The position numbers were made by a program, and so were the translations under genes. Positions 55,260 to 64,000 of a stretch of 64,000 bases of DNA are shown here, in pieces. The stretch comes from Ligula intestinalis. Lineage: Eukaryota; Platyhelminthes; Cestoda; Diphyllobothriidea; Diphyllobothriidae. A model generated the notes under the pieces. The model was not told the DNA's origin and made no database searches. It worked only from the letters and a program-made list of their open reading frames with translations. The stretch lies in NCBI GenBank assembly GCA_036362985.1, contig JAYGXS010000008.1, forward strand, positions 7,624,517 to 7,688,516, read 5' to 3'. Every line of letters starts with the position of its first letter. Position 1 is the first letter of the stretch.

Positions 55260-57240
55260 TTGCTGGTTTAAGTCAGAGGACGGGGGATATTAACACTCGT
55301 TGGTAGAGTAACGGGGCTTAAAACAGAAAAGTTGGAATTCAGTGATTTGTAGAGTTTCCGCCAAAGTAAATGCGTAGACCGTGTTTGTGCAGTCCACCAA
55401 TGCCGGGAGGTTTGTGATCATTATTTCCAAATCAAAATAAGCTTAGTTTCTTGCCAACCGGAAGCTTATTTAACATGTTCTACACAGGCAATCATTGCAT
55501 AAAAAACATTGTCTAATCAGACCGCGAATTTCGATTTTTCATTTATTATTACTCAAACGGGAGTGAAATATAAACGTATCACTAAAAAAGGCAAAATTTA
55601 TTGGTGCCTAAACCGTCAGCAGGACCCCGAGGTAAGAAAGCACATTTGCTATGGAAAATGGGAGAGCTGTGGCTTAAGATATTTTGGTAATCGTAGTTTT
55701 AGTAGTGCACCTCATATACCCCAAGTCCTACGAAAATGGTGATTATAGGCATTTTATGGATGGGGAATTAGTATATGCAGTTGAATGTACTTTAATAACT
55801 GCTTTATGTATTTTGTTTTATTTTTTTTTTCAGAAATGTTGCTGATATATATCTGCAGCTTTTCATTATCTGTTTTGTCGCTTACTGTATGGTAGAAAAC
55901 CCAATAATCAAAATGCAGGTTTCTCGAAATCCCAGAACAGATAGAAATGACGGTCAGGAGGTCGTCAACTCTAACGCACCTGAGGTCCAACGTACTGTTA
56001 GAGTATTATAGCTTGCGGTGCGGAGCAAGGCGCACACGTTTAGGTAACATCCGGAACAACTTAATTTCAGCGGCCGCGGGAAACAAATGCAACTACACTT
56101 TAACACTTTACACTTTCTATTACAAATTTCCTACACTGCCTTTCTTAGTTCCTTACCCCAAAACTCCTATGCCCATCGTTGCCCCAGGACAACAGGCTGG
56201 GGCTAGGGCTATATGAGGTGCACTTCTAAAAATACCATTACCAATATTTTTATTCTTTATTCGTGAACCCACAGCTAAAGAGTGCATAAGCTTTAGTAGA
56301 GGGTCGCAACTTTTGTGTCAATTCAGCAACTTCGCCAACTGAAAACAAAATTAACGACGCTTAAGCCTGCTTAAAACAGCTGGTCATTTCGTTTTAGATC
56401 TGGGTCAGATCATTTCTTTCTCGAACCTACTTGAAGTCAGCTGATGTTGGGTATGAATATGAACCAGCCCCACCAACACTTGGGCAAACTATATCTCTTA
56501 AATGGGGGGAACCTGGAGCAAATGCTCTAACAGTTGAGCTTCAAACGCTATGCCTTGCACCGTCAATTTATTCACCCTTGGATCGATTTTACCCGCCCAT
56601 CTTTACCGTTCGTGTGGAATCTACCAATATGGAACAGCAAGTTGACTGCCAAAGCAGGATTTCCTAAGCAATCATCTAGAATCCACCAGAATGCTAGGCT
56701 GACTTGTAATTAAGGAGGTTTGGCAGATTTACTTATTTTGAGTTGACCTAAGTGTGTAAAATGGGGGTATTGCTAAAATGGGTTTTTCCTTTGACCAAAA
56801 TATTAAAAAATCGGTGGCCTCGTTGAAATTCGAAACCAAGTCAGTACAGCCAGTTCCCTAGCCACCTGAGCTTAGAAGCCTTACAGACAGCCTCGAATGG
56901 GGCTTCTTAAATGAACTACCATCATGACTGAATGCATTGAATGAGCCCGTAAAGCATATTTACAGAACAAAAGACTGCAAAAAGACTCACTCTGGATTAT
57001 ACTTACTGTTGACAGTCGCTGCGCCTGCAGGTCAGGCAAAAGAAAGTGAAAATCAAGTAAGTTGACGTGAATTTGATTACCAGTCGGAGCCAATTAGGCG
57101 GTGAGCACTTTAAACAGGGTTTGGAATCATCTACCCGCCATCAGCCTGACTTAAGAGCGTTCTAGCTAGTAGACCAAAAAAATGTCCAGGCGGGCGCGTC
57201 TGGGAAATAGTGGGGGTCAGTTGAGTTGCGGGTATCCAGA
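55260..57240. other. Intron 10, unassigned with small repeats
   Basis: 55509-55742 is an open frame with YKRITKKGKIYWCLNRQ, faintly like a FLYWCH zinc-finger start, but the rest does not fit. 55685-55775 and 56140-56215 belong to repeat R7. 56820-56890 has a tRNA-like B box on the minus strand. Confidence 0.35.
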
Positions 57241-57249
57241 CATCTTTTT

Positions 57250-58265
57250 TTGTATTCCTATAAACTGGAAAACAGGCATTTCAAGAAATTTTAATTTGAA
57301 GAAGCATATGTTCTTTTGGGATATACGGTTACCTTTATTTAGTCAATTTTCGAGTCGAGTGCTCCATCTCGTCTTCCAACTAACAGGAGTTGTGCAATGC
57401 ACAACCAAGATTTAAAACGTGCGCAAAAAATCAGTAGTTATATGGAGTGAGTTCTGATTAGTAGGTGCGCCCTTAGTCAGCCTGTGTCGTGCGGCCTTCG
57501 TCTCTTCCACCGTTCTTTCAAGTGTTTATAAATACAATCTAATTCTATGTGGTAGTGGATGCATGATCCGTCGGAGGGCACGGCCTCAAGGAATTATCGG
57601 CCATTTTTGGAAGGGCAAACTCCGAGGATGCGTGTTTTAGCCCATGCAAAGGTGGGCTCTGTGTCTAGGCAATGCATAGCCACTCAGGACATATGGTCAC
57701 GTCTCTTGACTGCCAACTGGTGCTTGTGGATGTGTGTGGAAATGGATCTTCCTGTTTGGCCGCCATATACGGTATCAAAAGCTTCGCATGGGATTTTGTA
57801 GGTGTCTTCTTGCTTATCGAGGACACGAATCCTATCCTTTATCCTTAGGGTGCATACAATGGCCATCAGTTAGTGTGCCAGTTTTATTTGGTGTTTCCGC
57901 AACTGCCCTTAAACGAGTTCACAAATGTTCCTGGGGATTCGGTGTCGACCATTTACTGAATAAAGTTTTTTTTAATTTTCCCAACAGACGTATTTCCTTG
58001 AACTTGCATTTCTTGGGATGCCTGCATCAGCCGCCACATAGAGTAAGATGGTATCTTTAAACACGTCAAGAAACGGAGGAAGAGACGAAGGCCGCACGAC
58101 ACAGACTGACCGGGGCCACGCCTCCCTATCAGGTCTCACCTCATATTGATTTTTTCCGCACATTTGAAATTTTGGTTGTGTAGTACACATTTCCTGTTAG
58201 TCCGAAGATGAATTGGGCCAACAGACTCCAAAATGTTACTAATCAACGTAACCTCTATATCTCAA
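57250..58265 (-). mobile_element. Penelope-like element (subfamily E): GIY-YIG frame between inverted terminal repeats
   Basis: 57850-57540 (minus) reads YKIPCEAFDTVYGGQTGRSI, then STHIHKHQLAVKRRDHMS, then, after a frame break, MHCLDTEPTFAWAKTRILG: a GIY-YIG domain (Y-G-G-Q-T-G-R). Flanking arms 57355-57510 and 58065-58220 are inverted copies of about 155 bp (GAGACGAAGGCCGCACGACA). RT absent. Confidence 0.82.
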
Positions 58266-58388
58266 AGAATATTTTCTACTGCAGTCTTTTTAAGATAACT
58301 TCTTAAAAGTATGGAGCATTCTCAAAATACGTGAGAGTTTTGCCAATTCATAACTAACTCCCCCTACCCTGTGTTTTGTCCCTTAAAG

Positions 58389-58545
58389 CCCGAAGCCAAA
58401 CGGCCGGACTCCTTTAGAGCCATCAGTGGTGTAGTCCTCTCGACTGGACATGAAGTTGGCAGCAACTGGACTCTTTTCGGAAAGTGGGACGAATACCTCA
58501 TCTGTCGTAACAGTAACAACGAAAACAACTGCATCTGGAAACCGA
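58389..58545 (+). CDS. OSBPL3/6/7: ORP exon 11: ORD, LFGKWDEYL and NCIWKP
   Basis: The 157-bp exon has acceptor TCCCTTAAAG and donor GTATGA and ends in phase 1. It encodes PEAKRPDSFRAISGVVLSTG, then HEVGSNWTLFGKWDEYLIC and a short Asn-rich loop before NCIWKP. LFGKW.E.LY and CIW.P are conserved ORD elements. The A left over joins CT of exon 12 to make Thr (WKPTPLPSNAAEYYG), matching relatives (W.P..MP..YE.YYG). The donor is weaker than the others; the frame runs only a few codons past it before a stop, which favours it. Confidence 0.93.
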
Positions 58546-58865
58546 GTATGATACTGGCCTAACTTCGAACTCTAAACCTATATATCAAAAGCATATCCTT
58601 GACCGATAAGTCATTCCATATATCTTATCCTCACCCCTAACCGCTAACGGGATGCTGACTACATTGGTCAAACTTACGGAAAAAGTTGTGGATAATAAGG
58701 GAAAGGGTGTTGATTAAGCACTACTTGAATTATACGAGTATGAATGAATGCAGGTGTTTCACCGATCTAGTCAAGGAACAATTAAGTTCCGCTTTGCCAA
58801 GGAGCTCGCCACGCAAACCCTCATGACCATCACAAAGTTGATATGTTGAAGTGGATCCGACAAAG

Positions 58866-59010
58866 CAAAGGGAGACCGAATGGCAATTTCTGGCTTTTTA
58901 GCCGTCATCAGCCAGTCATTACCAATCTCGAGGGTTGGCACCCCCGAGATTTAAACCCGGGACCTTCGGTCATTTCGTTTGAGGCACTGCCTCTAGTCCA
59001 TGGGTACCCT
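58866..59010 (-). mobile_element. SINE after exon 11
   Basis: Minus: B-box-like GGGTTTAAATCTCGG, then TAATGACTGG, the hammerhead block and CTCCC. Confidence 0.7.
58875..58917 (-). ncRNA. Hammerhead-like motif (SINE type), core intact, helix I broken
   Basis: Minus: GACTGG, CTGATGA (58905-58911), helix II GGCT-AAAA-AGCC, A, GAAA (58887-58890), TTGCCATT, CGGTC. As at 1956-1999, the 3' strand of helix I has lost a base, defining a subfamily. Confidence 0.6.
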
Positions 59011-59324
59011 GCTTTGTCGCTTGTGATTAGGAGTATTTTTTACTTATCAGTAAATACAAGAAGGGGCCGCATACTGAGTCTTTACCAAAACATAATAAAA
59101 CTGAATAATAGTGAGGATAAAACGCAAACTTTAGACTCCGCCGTTATACGCCTACCCTAGGAGTCAAACGACAGAGCGTCAGCTCCGTAGCATTGCATAC
59201 TTGCGGCCGAGACCGACAGGAAGGCAAGCCCATGACTCGGCTTTCCAAGACCACAAAGTCAGAGTTAGGGCTCCAGGTCTGGAAGCCAGTGGCGAGGAAA
59301 TCAGGAAAAAAGTAGCACTACCGA

Positions 59325-59440
59325 CAACGCCAAGGGAGACTAGAATTAACAGTCCCAACTTATTGACCGTCATCAGGCAGCGATTACAACCCCAAGTTTC
59401 CAACTCCTCAAGAAGCCAAACTGCAAGCTTTGGGGGTTAG
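59325..59440 (-). mobile_element. SINE remnant
   Basis: Minus: CTGATGACGGTCAATAAGTT and TTAATTCTAGTCTCCC; GAAA lost. Confidence 0.55.
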
Positions 59441-59529
59441 AGGTCTAATGCCCTAATTGTGCATACATGGGCTTATACGAGTTAAGGTTAAGACGGTTAA
59501 CCCTAACACCTGCAATCCTTCAGACCCTG

Positions 59530-59720
59530 GTTCCTTAGGAGATAGGAGAAGTCTTGGGAAGGCCAGAGTAGACGAAACAGTGTTTTGCTTACAGAAGGGA
59601 TAAGGGGGAGGTTGCCAATAGGTATTGCAGGGCGTACGACTGACAGGCCCGTAGGACTGGATGGCTGCGCTGGCCGCCGCGACGCGCGAGGCCAGAATCC
59701 CAAGTGTTCTGTAGCCGCAG
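59530..59720. repeat. Repeat relative of 7960-8110
   Basis: GAGAAGTCTTGGGAAGGCCA, ACAGTGTTTTGCTTACAGAA and GAGGTTGCCA correspond in order to the 7975-8050 block. Unknown family. Confidence 0.45.
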
Positions 59721-60439
59721 TCATCGCGAGCGGCCACCGAATACTCGCTTTGTCTCGGTAGACTGATGGTGATTGGTTGCCTTAGCGAGATTAAGCCGCG
59801 TGTGTCAGAAGATGGCTCAGACCATCGAGCGAGAACGGACAGGGGGTGCCGGGACTTAGCACCTGACCGCAGGCGGCATTAGGCGCGCAGGGCAAAGGCG
59901 CTGTCCGTCAGATCTTGGGTTCTAAGTGGCTGCTAGGGCCACTACAGGCTCGTTATGCTGTCACTTTATATCGGTTTTATTAACAGTGTAGAGGTACACA
60001 CCAAATGCACTACGGAGTTAAGAAGTTAATTTAACAAACCTATATCTCTGTGAACAGCTTGTTAAAGACGAGGTTGTTTAATTTTCTTTACTGTTATCAG
60101 CAGTTATTATTTATGAAATCACGAGGCTTATTTACTTGATTTATTACTACATACGTGGTGGCAGTAAGTTATTAGGGCAGGCCGCTGCTGAGATTGGAAT
60201 GTCTTTATTTTCTTGGAGGAGTCCACTTTTTATGAGACTGCTCATTTAATTAATACGAGAGTTTGTAGATTATTATAATGGATTTGACCTAGTTGTGAAG
60301 AAATAGATGGAATCGGTGTGTTTCGCTCCTATGACAGCAAGAGTAAGTCTTTAGTACAGTTGATGCGCTAACCGCATGAGCTAGGAGGCTCCCATCGTGA
60401 GGCGTGCATTTAATCACGCTCCTGGGTCGGTTAACGTGC

Positions 60440-60700
60440 CCAACCTACGGCAAAGGATGAAATCCACCATTTTGATACAGTTATCTGACTACACTGGAAG
60501 CAGAAATTTCTAGAATCAACCAGATGATTACTGGGCACACTTTGATATCAGTAAAGGTTTGGCAGGTTTGAATAATTCATGTGACCCACTTGTAAACAAT
60601 TCAGTGGGATTGAAACCCACGTCTCAGAAAGGGGAAGACTTTCGTATAGCCAACACTCTGGCAAACTGAGCTATTGCGGCCATACTCGGTAGCTGTGAGT
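60440..60700 (-). mobile_element. tRNA-derived SINE, different family
   Basis: Minus: AATAGCTCAGTTTGCCAGAG (A box) and TGGGTTTCAATCCCA (B box), no hammerhead. The body (GAATCCACCATTTTG..CAG) recurs at 60750-60800. The insert between boxes is long for a tRNA and the ends do not form an acceptor stem. Confidence 0.65.
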
Positions 60701-60889
60701 GTAATCGCAATTGGGTCAATTTACCTGCCGAATGTATGGAATCCACCATTTTGAAACAGTAAGCTGACTACTCCCCCAAGCTGGATTTCTTAAACATTAA
60801 ATCGAGCGTCCACCAGATGTCTACAAAGCAGATCTGAATAATTCCGGGGTCAGTTTGAATGATAGCCTAAGCAGGATTGTCGAAGAGTC

Positions 60890-61010
60890 TATCGCAGGGA
60901 GTTAAGCAGGTCAAACCCTAGCAACTGGGATCTTCAGTTCCGGTTCCTTAGGAGAGGCAAAGCCATGTAAGGCCAGAGTGGTAGGAGGAGTTAATTCTGT
61001 GCATAAGAAA
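60890..61010. repeat. Dispersed repeat R8, copy 2
   Basis: TCGCAGGGAGTTAAGCAGGT and AAGGCCAGAGTGGTAGGA match 35083-35180. Confidence 0.6.
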
Positions 61011-61349
61011 TGGGAAATTAGGCAGTAGAAGATTAAGTGTCAGGTGCACAAACGCAATCCAGTGGGCAGTATCTGACGTGATGTCTGATCGGCAGTCATC
61101 ACAAGAAGTCCTCTGTGAGTCGGCCTGTTCGAGAGGCCGGAACCAGCGAGTGTTTCTGAAATGCACTTCGACTTGAGCTAGTCACGACGAGCGTTCACAA
61201 AAGAAACTGTGCGTGGACCTAGTTACTTCAAATCCACAACAGATAACCGCCAGGTGCCCTTACTTGATAGAGGGCGGTATTTTGGCAGGTTTGACTAATT
61301 CATTTTGACTCCTCTGTTTCTGCGTTCATCGATGGTATTTACTCTTCAG

Positions 61350-61632
61350 CTCCCCTGCCATCGAACGCGGCAGAGTACTATGGCCTAACAGCGTTTGCCA
61401 TCACCCTGAACGAACCAGTACCACGAGCCGAAGTCGACCTCGGCCGGGTGCCAATTACAGATTGCCGCCTTCGGCCAGACCAGAGGTTGCTAGAGGAAGG
61501 CAGAATTGAAGAGGCAGAAATCGAGAAGAGTCGTCTGGAGGATGACCAACGGCGACGCATGAAACTTCAGACGTTTGGTGTGAATAACTCCAGCAACCCC
61601 AAAGAGGCAATCTGGAATTCGAGGTGGTTTAT
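61350..61632 (+). CDS. OSBPL3/6/7: ORP exon 12: ORD C-terminal part, RLRPDQRLLEEG
   Basis: The 283-bp exon has acceptor TTTACTCTTCAG and donor GTAAGT (61633) and ends in phase 2. It encodes AEYYGLTAFAITLNEPV, then ITDCRLRPDQRLLEEGRIEE and a charged helix ending RRMKLQTFGVNNSS and NPKEAIWNSRWF. RLRPDQR.LEEG followed by a Lys/Arg/Glu helix is the conserved ORD end. The family's last stretch (the W.SN..YW region) is missing, and I found no match to it between 61633 and 64000, so at least one more exon lies beyond the window. Confidence 0.95.
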
Positions 61633-61751
61633 GTAAGTCGGAGAGTTATCGTATTTACTGCATGTACTGCATGTACTGACACACCACAAACCCTTTCCAC
61701 TTCATGGCTTTTGTAGACGGTAATTGTAGCGTGAGAAGACTCCTTTTTGAA

Positions 61752-61990
61752 AGAAGTACTAAACTAACTACTGTATTCGTTTCAGTAGGCGTATCTATGC
61801 CTATTCATTTAATTCGGCGGAATAGTAGTTAAGGGTCGCGTCGTGCTTCTTCAACGCGCCTTGGCAACCATTCTACTCTATCGCCGCCTACTCTTCACTC
61901 TTCTCGTCTACCCAGCCTTGTCATTATATTGCTGTGACTTATATCGCTAGAATAGGAGCAGCAGGTGCACTAGCAATTACTGCACATACC
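61752..61990 (+). repeat. Dispersed repeat R6, copy 2
   Basis: See 51896-52080; this copy has an insertion (TCGCGTCGTGCTTCTTCAAC) lacking in copy 1. Confidence 0.7.
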
Positions 61991-62639
61991 ATTCATTCCC
62001 TTTACATAATCGCGATTAGCTTTTTGCCTAAGATACATCGTTGCTGATCGCACGAAAATGTTTTTCATATAGTTACGGTCTAACAGCGGGAAGACACCTT
62101 TACGCAGGAAAATAGTCAGCAACATACATCATCTGAAGTATTGAGGTTCCTAAAAAAGGTTCAATGACGTCACCCAGGGTCAGCGAACACCCCCCCCCCC
62201 TAACTTACACGCGCCCGCCGTTTGTCCATTTGGGGTTAGTGATGATATTAATAAATGTACCTCAGTGACCTCGCCCAAGATAAGCGACCCACCTCCAACG
62301 ATATATACACATATATTAGCTCAGGGAGTAAGAAGTAATATACGGATTGCTTGAATTTAGTCCTCAAATAGATCAGTTACAACACAGCCTGTTGTTCACA
62401 GAAGCCAGACACCGAACATTTAGAATTCTAATATTAAAAATTAAATATAATTATTTTATACAGTTGTGCGTTTATATTTTTTACCAGATTTTTTATTATG
62501 AATAATAAACGCTCACTATTAAAAAAAGTCCGCAATTACTGGGTTTTGGGAAAAAGGGGAGTCTTCGGTCCACATTTCCAGGTTTTTCGACGTGGATTCG
62601 GGCTCGAATCAATGTCGTTTTGATTTCGTGCCTTTTTTC

Positions 62640-63430
62640 TATTTACGCGCCCAACGCCGTCGCTATATAGCAGCCGCAATAAACTATTTCAATATAAGTT
62701 TACGAGGCAAAAGTAGCTTATGTAGGCCCACTCATATACCCCTAGTCCCAGCATTTTTTCCAGCAAAAACGGTGGTTATAGAGTTTTTGGGGTGGGGAAA
62801 TAGGAAAGGCAGAGATGAAAAAAATTTAGAAGTGTAAAGTAAAAAAGGTAGTCGAATTTGCTTCCTGTGACCGCTGAGAGTAAGTCGTTCCACATGTAAA
62901 TTGAAGTTGTGCATGGCACTTCGCGCCGCGGACTATACTTATGTAAGTCCAGAAAAGTAATTTATACCTCAGTTAAATTGAAGCAGACGACCTCCTAACC
63001 ACCATTTCAATTTTTCGGGAAATTCAAGAAACCTGCAATTTGATAATCGAGTTTTTCCGCAATTAGTTAAACGATAATACAGATTAGGAAAATCTACAGA
63101 TATAAATCAACGACACTTCTGAATACAATAAAATAAAAATGCGTTTCGCATTTATTAAATTATATTCCACTGCGTGTTCTAATTCCCCACCCAAAGACCC
63201 TGTAACCACCGTTTTCGTAGGAAAACATGCAGGGTTTATGAATTAATGAGTGGGCCTACATAAGCTGCTATTGCCGTTTATGACTATTGTACAAAGTTTT
63301 ACAAAGTCCCTTTCTCGTCCATCCGTTTTCCTGATCCCCCATAAAACTTTACTCCCACCAGTCCGGTAAGACAGAAGACTCAGGTTTTAAGTACTCAAGG
63401 GGGACTACATAAGCTACTTTTGCCTTGTAG
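62640..63430. mobile_element. Fold-back element R7 and adjacent copy
   Basis: 62716-62800 (GTAGGCCCACTCATATACCC, AAAACGGTGGTTAT, GGGGTGGGGAA) is inverted at 63180-63275. A related block at 63310-63430 matches 52750-52870 (CAGAAGAC, GGTTT, ACATAAGC..ACTTTTGCC). Probably a non-coding DNA element. Confidence 0.65.
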
Positions 63431-64000
63431 ACAAACGAGTAACCTGGCACAGCAGGATGAAACCCGGCCATCCTTTAAATTCAATGAAAAGTACTGGAGC
63501 ATACGGGAGCAGTGCGGATTCAAACAGCTTGACCTGCCAACCCTGTGGTGATATGAGGCGCTCATCAGTTGACATTGCCATTTTATTTGAATTTTCTGTT
63601 ACGTGCCCCTTTCCAATGATCATGACAGAAGCACCGCTAGATTTGTTTTGTTCTTTTTTTCAATACAACTACCTTTTCAGAAGTGCAGTGATTCTGCTTC
63701 CTTAAAGCTATCGGAAGATATCTCTCAAGTCAAGTTCTCGACATTTGGCATCGAAATGAGGCAACTACCTAGGTGAAACCTCGGATAACGAGTTTAATCC
63801 ATTCCGGCAGCGAGCTTGGGAAGTTAAACGTATGGAAAAATGTGGCCAATGAAAGAACTGCACCAGTTCACTGATTGGCTGCAGATGAGCGAGGACCCAC
63901 GCACATGAAGTAAGGCTCAACGGGAGACACAGGCACACAGATTTCCCGTCGATTTCAACGATGGGCACCGCGTGCTTCAACAAGCCGTAGCAAACGCTAA
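63431..64000. other. Window end inside the last intron
   Basis: No ORD-terminal exon is recognisable; sequence unassigned. Confidence 0.5.

Larger units (their letters stand above)
2..61632 (+). other. OSBPL3/6/7: Gene model: ORP3/6/7-type oxysterol-binding protein-related protein, 12 exons, open at both ends
   Basis: Twelve exons at 5-341, 5405-5496, 23726-23824, 37940-37997, 40326-40470, 42088-42157, 45042-45116, 45429-45566, 45644-45786, 51535-51676, 58389-58545 and 61350-61632 join without a frame break (1,739 nt). ORPs move or sense sterols and phosphoinositides at membrane contact sites. Subfamily III assignment rests on remembered family patterns: the RRT.LPAP.PD block before the ORD, the EEMEYSELLD segment, KNKFWG.SLEIVP, WNKVTTCI and the RLRPDQR..EEG tail. 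In the concatenated model the serine-rich N-terminal region is residues 1-195 and the ORD runs from about residue 230 to the end. Introns range from 77 bp to 18.2 kb. The N-terminal PH domain expected for this subfamily would lie upstream of base 1, and the last part of the ORD (about 50 residues in relatives) beyond 64000. Ortholog level (3, 6 or 7) cannot be resolved; invertebrates may have one co-ortholog. Confidence 0.93.

Noticed and set aside
55509..55742. FLYWCH zinc-finger exon
   Set aside because: YKRITKKGKIYWC is suggestive, but the later Cys/His pattern is missing and the 3' half is repeat R7.
60600..60690. tRNA gene on the minus strand
   Set aside because: A- and B-box-like sequences are present, but the spacing is long, no acceptor stem forms, and the block continues into a repeat body.

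Overview
This is a eukaryotic window and essentially one large split gene. Twelve short plus-strand exons (58 to 337 bp), with GT-AG junctions and matching reading phases, encode an oxysterol-binding-protein-related protein of the ORP3/ORP6/ORP7 type (subfamily III). They are spread over 61.6 kb and total 1,739 coding bases (579 codons plus 2 nt). The gene is open at both ends: the first segment has no in-frame stop back to base 1, and the last exon stops in phase 2 before the end of the lipid-binding domain. No second host gene could be supported.

Everything between the exons is repeat-laden intron. The largest class is decayed Penelope-like retroelements (PLEs): a reverse-transcriptase fragment near 29.3-29.6 kb, an older one at 6.3-7.5 kb, and about ten GIY-YIG endonuclease remnants in several subfamilies. 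There are also tRNA-derived SINEs, a decayed mariner transposon, a 100-bp TA-flanked MITE, fold-back elements, tandem and dispersed duplications, a degenerate telomere-like TTAGGG tract, and (ACT)n and (AT)n microsatellites.

The most interesting signal is hammerhead-ribozyme architecture. At least five repeat families carry the order helix I / CUGANGA / helix II / GAAA / very short, mostly self-complementary helix III / NUH site / helix I. Two tRNA-headed SINE copies (37472-37514 and 46048-46096) and one PLE end (46413-46456, minus) keep every core base and foldable helices. Helix changes between copies are compensatory in places. Several elements have such motifs in inverted, outward-facing terminal repeats.

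The organism is most likely a flatworm with a large repeat-rich genome, such as a diphyllobothriid-type cestode or a trematode. The reasons are abundant PLEs with GIY-YIG domains and hammerheads, and tRNA-headed SINEs with hammerheads in the style of the schistosome Sm-alpha element. This is inference; nothing in the sequence fixes the species.

Layout: exon 1 at the left edge; intron 1 (5.1 kb) with a PLE fragment, two opposed SINEs and a duplicated acceptor region; exon 2 at 5.4 kb; intron 2 (18.2 kb) with PLEs, MITEs and the mariner nest; exon 3 at 23.7 kb; intron 3 (14.1 kb) with the densest PLE cluster; exons 4-9 between 37.9 and 45.8 kb, encoding the central region and the ORD core; exons 10-12 at 51.5, 58.4 and 61.4 kb, encoding the rest of the ORD.
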